A DNA stretch of 64,000 nucleotides from Brachionus manjavacas (taxonomy: Eukaryota; Rotifera; Eurotatoria; Ploima; Brachionidae): positions 3,269,501-3,333,500 of the forward strand of contig JAHQIY010000005.1 in assembly GCA_019054805.1 (NCBI GenBank). Reading direction: 5' to 3'. Position numbers and translations under genes: made by a program. The notes beneath the pieces were generated by a model. It was given only the letters and a program-made list of their open reading frames with translations, made no database searches and was not told where the DNA came from. Shown here in pieces: positions 22,970-35,900 of this stretch. The first letter of the stretch is position 1, and each line of letters begins with the position of its first letter.

Positions 22970-24773
22970 TTAATCAAGTTCTTCTTCATTTTGAATTTCT
23001 ATGTTCTAAAAAAAATTTAAATATAAAGATGAAAAGTTTTTTTTTTTTACTTTTTGAATTAAAGATGGTAGATTTGTTAAATCTTGTAAATTAAGCTCAT
23101 TTAAATCCAAAGCATCTTTGGGTTGGCTGTAAATTGAATAAGTGCTAGATTGGACTCCGATATTTGTGTCGATAAGTCTTAATTCCAATTTATCTGATTT
23201 GTAGTTTGTTGAGTTCAATACCAATTTTTCATCAGTTAGTTCTTCCCAGCTGTATAATAAGGAATCTGTTTTGGAACAAAACGGGTTAAAATCGAGAAGT
23301 TTAATTGCTTTCTTCAAAGATTATTAATTAATAATAATAAACTAAAACAAAATTCTTTAAATTAACTTTTCCCAAGCAAACGTCAAATACAAACGATTCA
23401 TCTAAAAATTTTCCTTGGATTTTCTCAACAAAAAATTGTTCTATTCTTTCCATTATCTCATTTCTGCCATCTAACAAAATCTGATAAAATGATCTACATT
23501 CTCTCTGCGATATACCAACAAGTCTTTCTTTATTCACAAAGCACCTGAATTCCATACTAGGATTTATGTTTACCCATTCTCTCATTATTAATTTATACTC
23601 AAATGAGTCGATTGTTTGCCTCATCTCTTCTCTATCTTCACATTGTGAAAAAGCTTGATTCAGATCATGGCTTACGAAATCAGATGATTTTAAAAGCATG
23701 TAAATATCACTGAGAGAACTACACGAAAGTTTGTTAAGTACCCAAATGGCGTCTTTTGGTGAACTCCAATTTAATTTAATAAATACTTTGTTTGAAAAAG
23801 TTTTTAATTTTTCTTTAAGAATTTCGTCGAATTCCCTGAAGTCTGGATAATTTTTTTCTTCTTCTTCATCCCAAGAATCATCAGACTCATCGAAGTTCCG
23901 TTTACGTTCTTCTTTGCGATGCTTACATTCTGTGTCCATCTCAATTTGACAGCTAGATATAATTAATAATCATTTAAGGCTAGTTTTTTTAGAGATAAGT
24001 GTTCTGAAATAAAGTATCAGTATTATTTTATTAATTTTCTCTTTTAAATTTATTTATAATTTAGTTTGGGTAAAGATTCCGACAGTTTTAAATGAATAAT
24101 ACATTTCCCATTAAGTCCCTTTAAGAAAGAGAATAATTTGCTATTAAAATAAATTTGAAATAGAAACGAAAATTTTTCAAAATCGTCAAATGTTTTTTTT
24201 TTAATTTTTCAAAATTAAAACAGATGTATTTAAAAGCATTTATATTATTAAAGCTTCTCTATTTTTTAAATAGACAAACATTTGAATTTTATTGAAGTTA
24301 AGTTTCAAGCAATTTGTAAGAATCAACTAAATAACATAACAATGAATTTTTAAAACAAACCTTTAATGTAAAATAGATATCCTTTGGTTTAATGCATTAT
24401 AGAAAAAAATCTAAGAACAAAGATAAATGATTCACAGAACAAATTAATGACTTAATTGCTTATTGAAAAATAATTTTTTATTTTTTATAAAATTTAACTT
24501 TCATTATCTGATTAATCTTTTCTGATCTATATTAAAATAAATTGATTGATTATTTGAATGAAAAATAATTTATTTCAAAATGGTCTCTAATAATAAATAT
24601 CATAAGTTAGTATAAAAAAATTACCTTTTAGGTAATATAATGGTTGAATTAATTCTAAGATAATCTAGAACATTTCTTGGTATTGGAATGATTTCACTTT
24701 TGATTGTTATATTTTCAAATAAATGATACCATTTATCAAATGAACAATTTAAAATCTGGTCAACTTTCATCAT
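22970..24773 (-). CDS. CDC123: CDC123, eIF2 assembly chaperone (4 exons, 343 aa)
   Basis: CDC123 is a cytosolic ATP-grasp protein that joins eIF2-gamma to eIF2-alpha during assembly of translation factor eIF2. Exons in transcript order: 24773-24625, 23952-23367, 23311-23051, 23005-22970. The first exon encodes LNCSFDKWYHLF, ITIKSEIIPIP and NVLDYL, the conserved N-terminus, and is separated by a 672-bp intron, far longer than usual here. Later landmarks are an acidic stretch (DDSWDEEEE), FIKLNWSSPKDA, LLKSSDF, EFRCFV, LVGISQRE, KFLDESFVFDV, LLDFNPF and SLLYSWEEL. The length (343) matches human (336). The acidic C-terminal end QNEEELD is also typical. Confidence 0.95.
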
Positions 24774-25069
24774 AAATCTACAAATTTAAGTCATTTTAGT
24801 TAGACTTATTAGCATCGTTACATGCTCGATATTTTAAAAGGATAGAAGAAAAAAAATCGTCAATTTTTTTTTCTATTTTTTATTCATGATTTTTTACAAA
24901 ATTTAAAACGGAAAAAAATTCAATCAACCTTGAATTTTGATGGGAAAACAACAAATTCGATAAATGATAAAACAAGAATTTTCTATAAAAAATTAATTCA
25001 ACCATTTATTTATTGTTGTTGATGTGCTGACACTTAAAGAAAAAACTTTAATTTTTTTTACTATTGCTT

Positions 25070-25615
25070 TTATAAAAATTTACTTTGTTCGTTAAGGACC
25101 ATTTGTCCAGATATACGTGACATTGCCATTGAGACACCTTCGATCATTCCAAGAATTAATCCCCCAACAACAGCGGCTCCAAACATAGCAGCTGGTCCCT
25201 CTTTAATATTCTTTCAAAATTAAATTTTTGGTTAAAAGTAGATTGGAACTTACGTCGAATTTGAAGAAGACCACCGGTAATAAATCCACTAGCAATCGAG
25301 TTCCATGGATCTTCCTTTTGTCTAATATATGCTAGAGTACAATCACATACACTAAACATGCCACCCCATGCAGCAAAATTGGCTCCAGTTACGGTTGCTT
25401 TTTGCCGTACCAAAGTTAGACCGCTATTTAATCTACGTGAGTAGCCAGAAGGAGCATTTCGTAAACCTTTAATACCGTGAAAAATGGAGCCTCCTATAGC
25501 TCCCATGGCGAATGCTGCGCCACAGTCTTCTACGATTCTCCATGGACTTAAAATTAGGCTTTATATCTTAGCTTTTCAAAATTAAATCAAATTACCATGG
25601 TTCTCTATTATCCAT
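25070..25615 (-). CDS. TIMM17: TIM17, mitochondrial inner-membrane translocase subunit (3 exons, 147 aa)
   Basis: TIM17 forms the protein-conducting core of the TIM23 complex that imports presequence proteins across the mitochondrial inner membrane. Exons in transcript order: 25615-25596, 25546-25254, 25200-25070. The first exon codes only six residues plus two bases; splicing regenerates the Cys of EPCPWRIVEDC. Further landmarks are AMGAIGGSIFHGIKGLRNAP, FAAWGGMFSVCDC, KEDPWNSIASGFITGG and GPAAMFGAAVVGG, giving the four helices of the Tim17/22/23 fold. The conserved disulfide cysteines are present. The C-terminal tail is shorter than in vertebrates (147 versus about 165-170 aa). Confidence 0.96.
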
Positions 25616-26714
25616 TTTTTTTGAGGTACTCAAGTTATTCTAAAATTAAATTGATGTTAAATGATGCAAATTTTTATAAAAGGTAAAATGTGTAAATTTT
25701 TTAATGAAATCAAATATAAATTCTCATAAAACCAAATTTAGGACAAATGACGGATCTCAAAATTTTGTTTAATTTTATAAAATGATTTAAGGATTTATTA
25801 TTTTTTGGAAATTGTGAAGATTGAAAACCGCTTTTTTCCTATTATAATAATGTTTGAAGTTCTCTTTTTAAGTAATGAAAATCTTATATTAAATGCAAGG
25901 CACTATTCGCAATATTTCAAATGTGTAAGGTACATTTTTTCAGTCTTAATTCTAATTAAAATATTTAAAAATTAGTTAACATTTTTTTTGAAATCCGTGA
26001 GAAATTTATTTCTTATTTTAATATGATATTATTAAAATATTTTTTTGATTATTTTTAATTAATAGCATATATTTAAGGACAAGAACAAAATGATTTCGAT
26101 TTTTATTAAGAGCAAGTAAAAATTTAAATTTAGCTCAACTTATTTTAAACCCTTTATATTTGTCATTATTTAAAATACTAATAAATAAATTTTAAAATCA
26201 ATCTTAAACCTTTGGAATGTTTTGAATGTTACAAAACGAAATTATAAATATTTCTTATTTGATGGGAAAAAAACAAATTTGATAAATGATGAAACAAGAA
26301 ATCGAGTTCGTAAACTTTTAATACCTTTAATATCTTTAATAGTTGATTGTTAATAATTGTAATTTTACATAAAAATCTTCTTACAGAAAAAAAATGGCAA
26401 AATCATAAAATTACTAAATTTTACGTAATATTTTTATTTTACGTAAAGAAATTTTTATTTCACAAGAATGTAAAAACATGGATAATTAGAAAAAAAATTA
26501 TTTGAAATTAAAAAGAGATTCAGTGTGTAGCCCTGGGTTAGGGGATTCGGTTCAGAAAAACAATGAGCGTAATTGCTTAAATATTGTTTAATTTTTTATA
26601 ATTCTTCATACATTCAAATACATTCGATCTACATATTACAATACATTGAGAATGAGAATTTGATACAAATTTTTTTGATGGCATGAAAAATATATATTTT
26701 TAAAATAATCTTAA

Positions 26715-26860
26715 TTTGATTGATCCAACATTCTGTTGAGGCAGAACTGAGTCATGATTACTGAATTCATCAGATTAATGGAGGAATAAAGAGCGGGTAT
26801 TGAGTTTTAATATATCGAATACCCGACTCAATTGTTCTTTTATTTTCTTATTATTTATCA
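26715..26860 (+). mobile_element. Short decayed LINE 3' remnant (family of 46080)
   Basis: GAACTGAGTCATGATT, TATATCGAATACCCGACTC and ATTGTTCTT align in order with GGATTGAGTCATTC, TATATCGAATATCCAACTC and ATTGTGTAATT near 46630-46735. Only the extreme 3' part is left. Confidence 0.5.
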
Positions 26861-27087
26861 TTTCTTTCCTAAAACCGTCGGTTCTTGAACATGAAGTATT
26901 TATCATATTCATTTCAATTCACCTAATTTATATATTCTCTTTTATATTTTATTTAACTTTGTTTACTTTTAATATACTTTACTTTTAGATTATTTTTATT
27001 TTTTTGTTGACATTAAATAAATAAGTTATAAATTATTTTCGGATATTCAAGCGGTTTTGTGAAGTCCAATAAAATAGCAAAAACTAA

Positions 27088-27239
27088 AATGATAAAAATA
27101 TTTAATAAATTTTTTTAATATGTTCTAAATTAGTTCTGTAAATGGCATATGATGCAACTATGATGTTGCACCATGTTACATTCACAGAACTAATTTTGAA
27201 CTAATAAAAAAAAGTTGTAAAATATTTTATCATTTTAAT
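27088..27239. repeat. Hairpin/MITE-like inverted repeat of about 150 bp
   Basis: The arms AAATTAGTTCTGTAAATG (near 27128) and CATTCACAGAACTAATTTT (near 27180) are inverted. They extend outwards to AAATGATAAAA and TTTTATCATTTT, and inwards to GATGCAAC / GTTGCACC, so nearly the whole unit folds back on itself. Confidence 0.65.
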
Positions 27240-27706
27240 TTGTTTTTTAGTCGATTCAAAGACAGTAAATAAGACCAGATAAAAATATTCAAATATTACA
27301 TTTTTACTAAATTAAATAAAAATTATTAAAAACGATTTTTACGAAATTTTACTTAAAAATTTTAAATTCAATCATTTTTGATTCAATCATTTTCTCAAAA
27401 ATAAAAATTTATTTTTGAGAAAAGCTAAAAATAATGCCTAATTTGCTCATTTTTTGGATATTTGCTTTAGAGCGTTTTTATGTTAAAAAAATCAAATTTA
27501 CGTTAATAATTGTAATTTTAGGTAAAAATTAGCAATAAACTCAAACCGTAGCAGCATTGTAAACATGACATACAAAAAACTTCTTCAAAAAGTTATTATA
27601 TTAATATTTCTAATATATTTTTAAATACCAACAGATATTAGAATAAATTTAGAAATCAGTTTAAAAAATTTTATTTTTTTCCTCCTAAAGTGTCAAATAA
27701 TTAGAT

Positions 27707-29625
27707 CTATTCAAAGTATTTGATTATTTCTTGAGTAGATTTGTTTTTTGTTTCGGGTACTTTGAAATAGGTAAAAATAGCAAAAAGAACCAAAAGACTT
27801 CCATAGATAACGAAGCTGTATCCCTTGATTGCATTCTAGAAACAAAAATTGAATTTTATTAATTTTAATTTAAAAAAAAAATTACATCAATTGTAGGAAA
27901 TGAAAACGTTACCAAAAAATTAAAGAACCAATTTAAAAAGACAGCTATTGAAACAGCTTTTCCTCTTGATTCAGTATCAAACAATTCAGCAGTGACTAGC
28001 AATGGTATAGGACCTAAAAAATATTTTTTTAGAAATTTTACATATAATTTATTCATACCTGGCCCTAATGAGTAAAATATTATATAGACAACAGCGGCTA
28101 CTACTGCTAAAATCTTGAACCATTCTACGCTATCCTTTATTCAATGATTATTTTCAAAAAATATAAATGTAAATTTCAATACTGAAAAAATTCTCGTTAT
28201 TGCCAAAATAAAGCTACTTAATGCCATTCCAGACATTCCCCATAATAAGAGAAATCTCCTTCCTTTCCAGTCAATAAAGAACATGCAAACAGCATGCATA
28301 ATTGTTTCGACTAATGCAATTAAAATTGATGCATACAAAGCCCATGTGGTTTCCTCTAAACCTATTTTGATAAAAATCTCAGCTGAATAAAAAATTACCT
28401 TAGAGAAAATTAGCTGTTTGTCATGCTAATTTGATTATTAAAGTATCTTACGACTATTATTCCGGAGAACTGTTGACTTGCCTGCAACCTTTAAAAATAA
28501 CCATAAATTCATTTCTTTTTTTTTTTTTAATTACATTATGCTGACAATCAAAGCTTTTCTTAAAGAGGGCTTTTTGAATAAATCGATATAGGATACTTCT
28601 TTTTGTTTGATTTTAGCTTCTTTTTCTTGTTCCAATTCATCCATTTCTTGCTTAATTAGTGCTTGATTTTGTGATCCTCTCAATTTTTCCAAAACTATTG
28701 AATTATTTTATAAAAAAATTGTTTTCAGCAATAAATATTACCCTTTTTTGCACCTAAAGGATTGTTTTTAGTGATGTACAGATATTTTGGACTTTCTTCA
28801 CAAAAAGGCAGTCCAAAAAAATGAACAATAGCTGGTACAACTATAAGCCCTAAGAGATAAGGCCAAAGTCTATCAGATCCAAGCAAGATTGGAAGACCGA
28901 CTATGTTAGTTACTAAATTTCCTACACACATTGCCAAGGCATTAATAGTGCCTGTGAAGCCTCTCAAATTTAACGGTGGAATTTCACTCAAATAGAGGGG
29001 ACAAACTCCACAAAAAAATCCACTTATAAAATCTAGCTTAAAATTTATGGTAATAAAAATTAAAAATTTAGAATACCTTATAAAGCCAGTTAAAACTCTG
29101 CCAACAATCAATGTCTCATAAGACTTAATTGGCTTAGAAATGACAAAAAGAGCTGCATTAATCAAAACCAATATGTTTATAAAAAACATGCTTTTGATAC
29201 TTTTTAAATATAAAATGACTTGAAAATTAAAAAAAGTTTAACTTAATTACTGGCCAAATTTTTCTACTGAAATTCCAGTTATTAATCCACCAAAAGCACC
29301 TCCCAAAGGCATTAAGCCATTGGCTAATGACCATAAATTTGTCAAAGTGTCTTCCGTAATTGTTTCATTATTTCTATTAAAATAAGTAGCCGCAAAAAAT
29401 CGCTTTAGAGCTTGAGATGGTGTGTTAAATTCTCCAATATTCCAACCAGTCGCATATGTACCACCAATTACCGTAATTAAAATGTAGAATAATAAATGGC
29501 CGGTGAATTTCTTTTTTTTAATTATTAAAAGCCTAAAAATTAAATAATTTTAACTTAATTACGCCTTTGAGTCTATCTGGGCTATTCGATTCCTTCATAT
29601 CCTCAATTTCTATTTTGTTTGTCAT
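27707..29625 (-). CDS. GLUT-like facilitated sugar transporter (MFS, 10 exons, 487 aa)
   Basis: A plasma-membrane major-facilitator sugar porter of the GLUT (SLC2A) type. Exons in transcript order: 29625-29563, 29510-29251, 29190-29077, 29022-28742, 28694-28535, 28488-28452, 28398-28183, 28134-28059, 28013-27886, 27835-27707, summing to 487 residues. Motifs in order: [49 protein letters not shown] followed after splicing by VIFYSAEIF (the GIN-x-V-x-x-Y block), [31 protein letters not shown] and VPETK. The central loop is Lys/Glu-rich. The canonical GIN reads GII here. The gene is divergent from the DENND3-like gene with 298 bp between starts. Confidence 0.92.
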
Positions 29626-29923
29626 TTTTTTAAAGCTTTTTTTTAAAGGTTAAAATATTTAACAAATAAAAGTTAATGTATTATTAACATTCCAATCACG
29701 TTTTAAAAAACATTTGTTATAACACACTTAAAAATCAGAGTTTCTTGAAAAGCAATAAACCAGAGCTGTTACTTAATAAAAATTATGCCAATTTTAAGGC
29801 ATCCTAAAACAAGTGATAAGATAAAGTATCATATGATAAATTATATTTTTAAACTTTTATGCTAAAAATGAAAATGTTATTTAAAAGTTTTAATTAAAAG
29901 CTATAAAATTAACCAGTAAAGAT
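29626..29923. promoter_or_regulatory. Divergent intergenic promoter region (transporter / DENND3)
   Basis: Two divergent start codons are separated by 298 bp, so both promoters must lie here or overlap. The stretch is AT-rich. No clear TATA box or initiator could be singled out, so the assignment is by position only. Confidence 0.4.
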
Positions 29924-32900
29924 ATGACGAAAAAATTGCATAATAGCTTAATTGATTATTTAGTTTTAGTTGGATGTGATAAAGATACTGGCCTTATATT
30001 CAAAGATCACGTAATAAAACAAAATGGTAACGAATCACAATTTGAAAATTATAAATTTTAGTTTACCGGAAATGAGAATTTGGATGAAATTTTGAGCATA
30101 CCAATTGAGCCATCGATTTTATCAGTAATTAGTTGGGATCTAGCCACCTACCCCTCTAGTCAAAATCAAATAAACACCAAATATCCACCGTATAAATTAT
30201 CAAGAGATGTTTCAGTAAAGATAAAACTAAATTAAATTATTCAGTTTTGAATTCGAAAAGTTTGATTTAGGCGAGAGTAAAGATGAAATAAATAGCAGGC
30301 ATGTTGCTTTAAAGCCCGTTGAAGTACCAATTCAGGCAGATATACTTTACAATTTGGCTCAGTTCTGTTTTCCAAGTGAAAATGAAAATGCATTTTATCT
30401 TCAATTATCTAAATTTACTTCTTAAAGATCAAGCTTTTGTAAGCAAACTAAAACTAGATCCATTTGTTCACAGTTTTGTCCTTACAGACATGGAAGGAAA
30501 AAAAAAATTTTCAATCGCACTTACTTATTTTAGAGAATTCTATTGTTCCAAAAATGTAATTTAAAAAAAATTAAAATACAACTGAATTTTTAAAAGTTTA
30601 AATTACATTCCAAAGAATGAGACAAATATGTTCGAACTTTTGGAAATTTTTAGCGAGGATGAAATGAAAGAAAAAAGAAATTATTTTCAAATATATGTTC
30701 CCACATCAATTATTTTGATGTCACAATTTTCTTATTTTGATACTCTAAAAGATTGTGTCTCAAAGTAAGCAATAAATTTAAACTGATAAAAAATTTTTTA
30801 AAAATCTTCAAATTAACCTAAATGTTAAAAATTTATCTAATTTGTATTTATATAAATATCATTCTAATCTTGAAGTATATACAACTCGATTTCAAATGAA
30901 TCAAAAGATTTGAATTCAATCCTGGAGCATTTCGCCTTTCAATTTACTCATTTACCAGTTCCACCAAAATCATTGACTCGTTTCAGCTTAATATTGGTAA
31001 AATTTTGTTTATACACCGTTCTTTGATTAATTAATAAAATTAATAAAATTCAGGAAGCCAGTTTTGATGATCTGTTTATTTCGCTAAATCCGCCTGACGA
31101 ATTCGAAAATCAAGTTTTTGATCTAAGTCTAACTTTAATTTTTAATCGATTTCCACTCGACGATATCCTAAATGTAATCCTTGGATTTTTGGGTGAATCT
31201 AAGATGCTTTTCATTAGTAAATATGCTAGTCTCTTGACGCCTATTTTGGAGGTAACTTAAAAAAATAAATTCTTTTACTTAAAGCTAAAAAGATAATTTA
31301 AGTGTTTCATGAAATTAATACAACCATTTAAATGGTTTTTATCATATGTTCCTCTTTTGCCTGGAAGTCAGCTTGGTTATATAGAGGCCCCTCATCCATT
31401 TATTATGGGATTTTGTTCTGATTATGAAAGCTTAAAAAATCAACTAGAAGAAGTAAGCCATTTATAAATTATAAATATTTTTTATAAAAACTTTTTATTT
31501 TGAAGGATAATGATTTAATGATTATCGATATTGATAAGAAAAAAATTCATAAAAATAACGATCTTGTGAACTTTCCACAAAATCTTGCCGATGATCTGAG
31601 AAAAAATTTTGAATTGATAGATTTAATAGAAATAGAAACCAAAAAACTTATAAGGTAGTTTTTAGATTAATTTAAAAGAAATGTTTTGTTTTTAACATAT
31701 TTATCTAGTCCAACTAAATTTGATTATAATTTACAAAAAAAATTTGATAAAAGCATCCGTGATGATTATAACTCAAAAATTTTCGAGTTGTTTGCTGAGT
31801 TTTATGTGGAAATATTCGGGTTTTTATTTTAAAAATTTTAGACTTGATTGAGTTTTAACCAAATATTTTAGAGATTTGACTCAGTTTATCAAGTGGCAGA
31901 CTAAAAAGTTTGATAAAGAAAATTATTTTAATAGTGTTAATGAGAATGATTTGGAATTTTACAAAAAAGTTTGATCTTTATCTTTAATTTTGACATTTAA
32001 ATCTTTTTTAAATATTTTAGGTCATCAATACTTCAATTTTTGAGATTTTTATAAACAGCTTTATAAAAAATATAAGCGAAGATAAGCCTGATCTTTATTA
32101 TCAAAAACAAATTGCAAGGTCAAGTGATAAAAATTGCCTCAATAAGTTAAAAGCAAGATCAAATTCAAACGTCAACTTTATCAGACCGATTACAAAGACA
32201 TTCATTTTCACAAGTGCGAAAACAGCTATTCAAGACTTGACTAGCGAATTAAAGGTTTTTATGGAATCAGTTTTTCAACTAATTTTATTTTCTATTTAGA
32301 ATACAAATATCCTTTTTCATAGAGATTCCATACTTTATTTACGTGGACTTTACTTCATACTGATTAATCAGCTTAAAGATGGATTCAGAGACTTTTACCA
32401 GATTGATTCTAAAAATTTGTTTCCAAAAGAAATTATAAAAGAATGTATCCTACCAACTTTGCCAATTGGCCAGATTGAGATGATAAAATCGCAGGATTTT
32501 TACAAATCATCGGAAGAATTAAAAAAATTTGATGACGATGATAATCCAGACAATACTGTATTCGGAAATTCTATAAATTCACTTGATACTTTTGAAGACA
32601 TCGAATTTTTGAACGATTTGAGTAAGTAGAGCCTCTTTTTGTTATTAAAAAAACAATTTAAAAGTTAATTTTTCTCAATATTAAGAATTTGATGAGTTTA
32701 CTCAGAAGCTAATTTTTTTGGAGATTCGTTTGGACAATGAAATTTCTAGGAGACTTTTTGATGCTTTAACCATTGGAAATTCAAGTAAACTCTGATGATT
32801 TGAATCTTAAAATCGATCTTAAAATTCGTTAGAATCTTAAACAAATCTTAACACGGTCACAAAAATAAATCCTATTAAATTTCTGTAAAATCTTGTTAAA

Positions 32901-35900
32901 TTTTCTATAATATATATTTGGTCAATTTATTGCTAAAAAACTACGTTTTAAGTAAAACACTAAAGATATTGTAAGGTTTAAAAAAAAATTGAATTCGGTT
33001 CTAAAAATTGTTCATTTGAAAAATTTAAAATTATTTTTTATTATTTTCCATTACCATTTTAAATTTATGAGCTTTCCCCTGAAAATAATTGCATGATTTT
33101 GATTAGATTCTTCTCATTTAACATTGATTTTTTTAAGGTTAAATTAAAAGTCGCATAGAATTTTATTATATTAATGATTAAAAATAGATAAGTTTAAATT
33201 ATATAGATATGTGTCGACAATTTATAAAATAACTTATTTTTTAAAAATAAAATGTTAATATTAATAAAAAGAGACGGATTAATACAGATATCTAATTATC
33301 TAAGAAATAATTTGCTTTGTTTATAATTAAACTTTTTTGATTAAATTTATTTGATGATTACTTGGTAGTAGTAGTAGTAGTTCTTGCTGCGACACCTAAC
33401 ATGTAGATTGTCTAAGCCCATCACCGCCAATTGGCCGTGTAGAGCTGTAGCAGGCGATTCCATTGAACTTATTTAAAGCCATTTTAAAATTAGCGGTTGA
33501 CTTGGATTTCACCACGTTTTCTGGCAACCTATTCTAATGCGGAACTACTCTGTTTGAGAAAATACATGTCTGGCATTTACTGCAGCCGCAAAATCGTTTC
33601 TAATTTTAGCTGGGAAACTTTCTCTCTGGACTCTGATGCTATTTCCTCTTAACGCCCCGGCTGGTCCCTTGTTTTCAGATTTATTCACTAGATTCTTGAC
33701 CAAGCTTACCTTTTCTATTCCATTCATTAGTTTGTACATTTCAATCAAGTCCCCTCTCACTCTTCTTTCACTCAGCTTTGTCAGTCCTATTTTGTCAGCC
33801 TCTTTTCATACGGCATGTTTCTTACAGACAAAGGTATTTTTGTTGCCCTCTCTTGCACCTTTTCCAACGCATTCACGTCCATTTTCATACTTGGATTCCA
33901 AACCTGCACTGCGTAATCTAGGTGGGGTCTCACCATGGATATATACAATCTTACCCACAGTCTTTCCTCTCTACTTGTAAACGTTCGCTTTAGCATTCCA
34001 AGTACCCTACTCGCTTTCGCACAAGCACTTTTCACTTGGCTGGTCCACTTTAAATCTGATGAAACCATCACTCCAAGATCCCTTTCACAATCTGTGGTCG
34101 CTAGTATAGCATTACTGTTGCTTTTTTGTGTATATTTATGCCTTTCATTTAGTCTGCCGAAATGCATTACTTTATTGATTATTGAATAGAAATTATTAAA
34201 AAAATATAAGAAGATCCATTTTTGATCATAATAAATCGTCATCAATTTTAAAATTGTCATTGTGAAATCTTGATTTTCCTTAATTTTTTCTATCTTTTTA
34301 AGATTCATCCCTAAACTTAAAAAATTGCCTTCAGAATTAGTCTACATAAATTTGTAAATTTCGTTTAAATATAAAGTGATCGAGATATTAAAATTTTAAA
34401 AAATTCAACAACAAAATTTAATAAAGTATAAATCAATATTTTTAAATATTTTTTAAATTAAAATTCACCAAAATGCTAATAATACGAAAGAAATGAATTA
34501 TCTTGCTTAGAGTCACTATCTATTGACAGCTTTTTCTTTTTTAGTTATATGCATTTGATTTCTATTAAAAACAATTCGGAATTAAAAATTTGATTTTTTT
34601 GGGGATTAAAACTAAAGCTAAAAATATAAATCTGCTTTGCATTATGATTAATTAAGATTTTTAATGTTTTTTTTTCATATTTAGAAAAAAGTAAAAAAAA
34701 TTAAACTTTAAAATAGCAAGAATAGTGGGGTTGTGAAGTTCGTTTCAATTCGATCTTTTCAATTCAGAAAAAAATTAAATAACTTTTTTACTAAAAGAGA
34801 TAATTTAGTTCTGTAAGATGCTTAATTATAAGCTAATTGCTTAATGCAGTAAAATAAGTCTGCAAAATACTATGCAATTTTCTGTATTTTGCATGCCATT
34901 AAAAAGTATTCCAATCAAGTGTGCAATTACATTGTAGAGTTTTTGCAGACATTTATATTTGGATTAACCAAAGTTGCTTAACCATTAAACATTTTAAAGA
35001 ACTAAATTATCTCTTTTAGTAAAAAAGTTATTTAACTTTTTCTGAATTGAAAAGATCGAATTGCAATGAACTTGAAACAATGAACTTCACAACCCCAAGA
35101 ATAAATATAGTGGAAAGATAATTTTGTGTGTGTTGAAAAACAATTTGATGGTGCTTCTAAGTGAGAATATTTGTTAGATTGAAAAATTCTATTGAATCGT
35201 TTATCGGGAATGCTTAAAAGTTTTTTTTAGTGAAATAACTTTTTTATTTAAGATCATTTCTTTAGCTTTTTTTTTAATTAAAATTAATTGAATATTTCTA
35301 TTCAATTTAAGAGCTTGACTATACAACTTTTGAAATTTTTATCGATACTTATCAGTTAAAAGAAAGCGAACTAAATAAAATTAAGAAGTTTTTGCCAAAA
35401 AATAAAATTCGAACCAAAGAATTTGCTCTTAAAGTTTCAAATCACACACTTGTTCCAAATTATGGAATTGGAAATTTAGTGTTGACGCAAAAGTGCTTAT
35501 ATCTATTAGAACTGGGAACAAATAGAAGAAAAGTAATTACTGAAATCAAAGATATAATTTCAATTGAGAAAACTCAGTACAATAATGGTCTTTTTAACTC
35601 AAAATCAGCCCTTAAAATAAACACTTTAAATGGTAAATTACTTAGAATCTATGCTTAAAATGTAAAATTAAATAAAAATTCAGAAGCGGTACACATCAGT
35701 CCTGACAATGAAGTTAACGTTTGGTACTTACTTTTTAGCGAATTGTGTTCTTCATTTCGTATAGCTAATGAAACAAAAGATTCTTCAGTAATTCAATTAG
35801 CCGCAATAAATGTGATTTTAATGGATTCCGTTTTACAAAGGTTTGCTTATGTCAAACATAACTATCATTTTTAATAAAATCATTCAAGTGGTTTAAACCC

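Larger units (their letters stand above)
25616..27706. other. Intergenic with a LINE remnant and a hairpin element
   Basis: No gene was seen. It contains a decayed LINE 3' end (about 26715-26850) and a hairpin element (27088-27239), annotated separately. The remainder is AT-rich with long A/T runs. Confidence 0.5.

Noticed and set aside
30215..30260. Stop codon near the start of DENND3 exon 3
   Set aside because: Using the acceptor GAATTCGAAAAG (ending 30260) rather than ATTCAG restores the frame and leaves a 46-bp intron.
33636..33980. Plus-strand 114-codon frame in the DENND3 intron
   Set aside because: Antisense shadow of the CR1-like reverse transcriptase, which carries the recognisable motifs on the minus strand.
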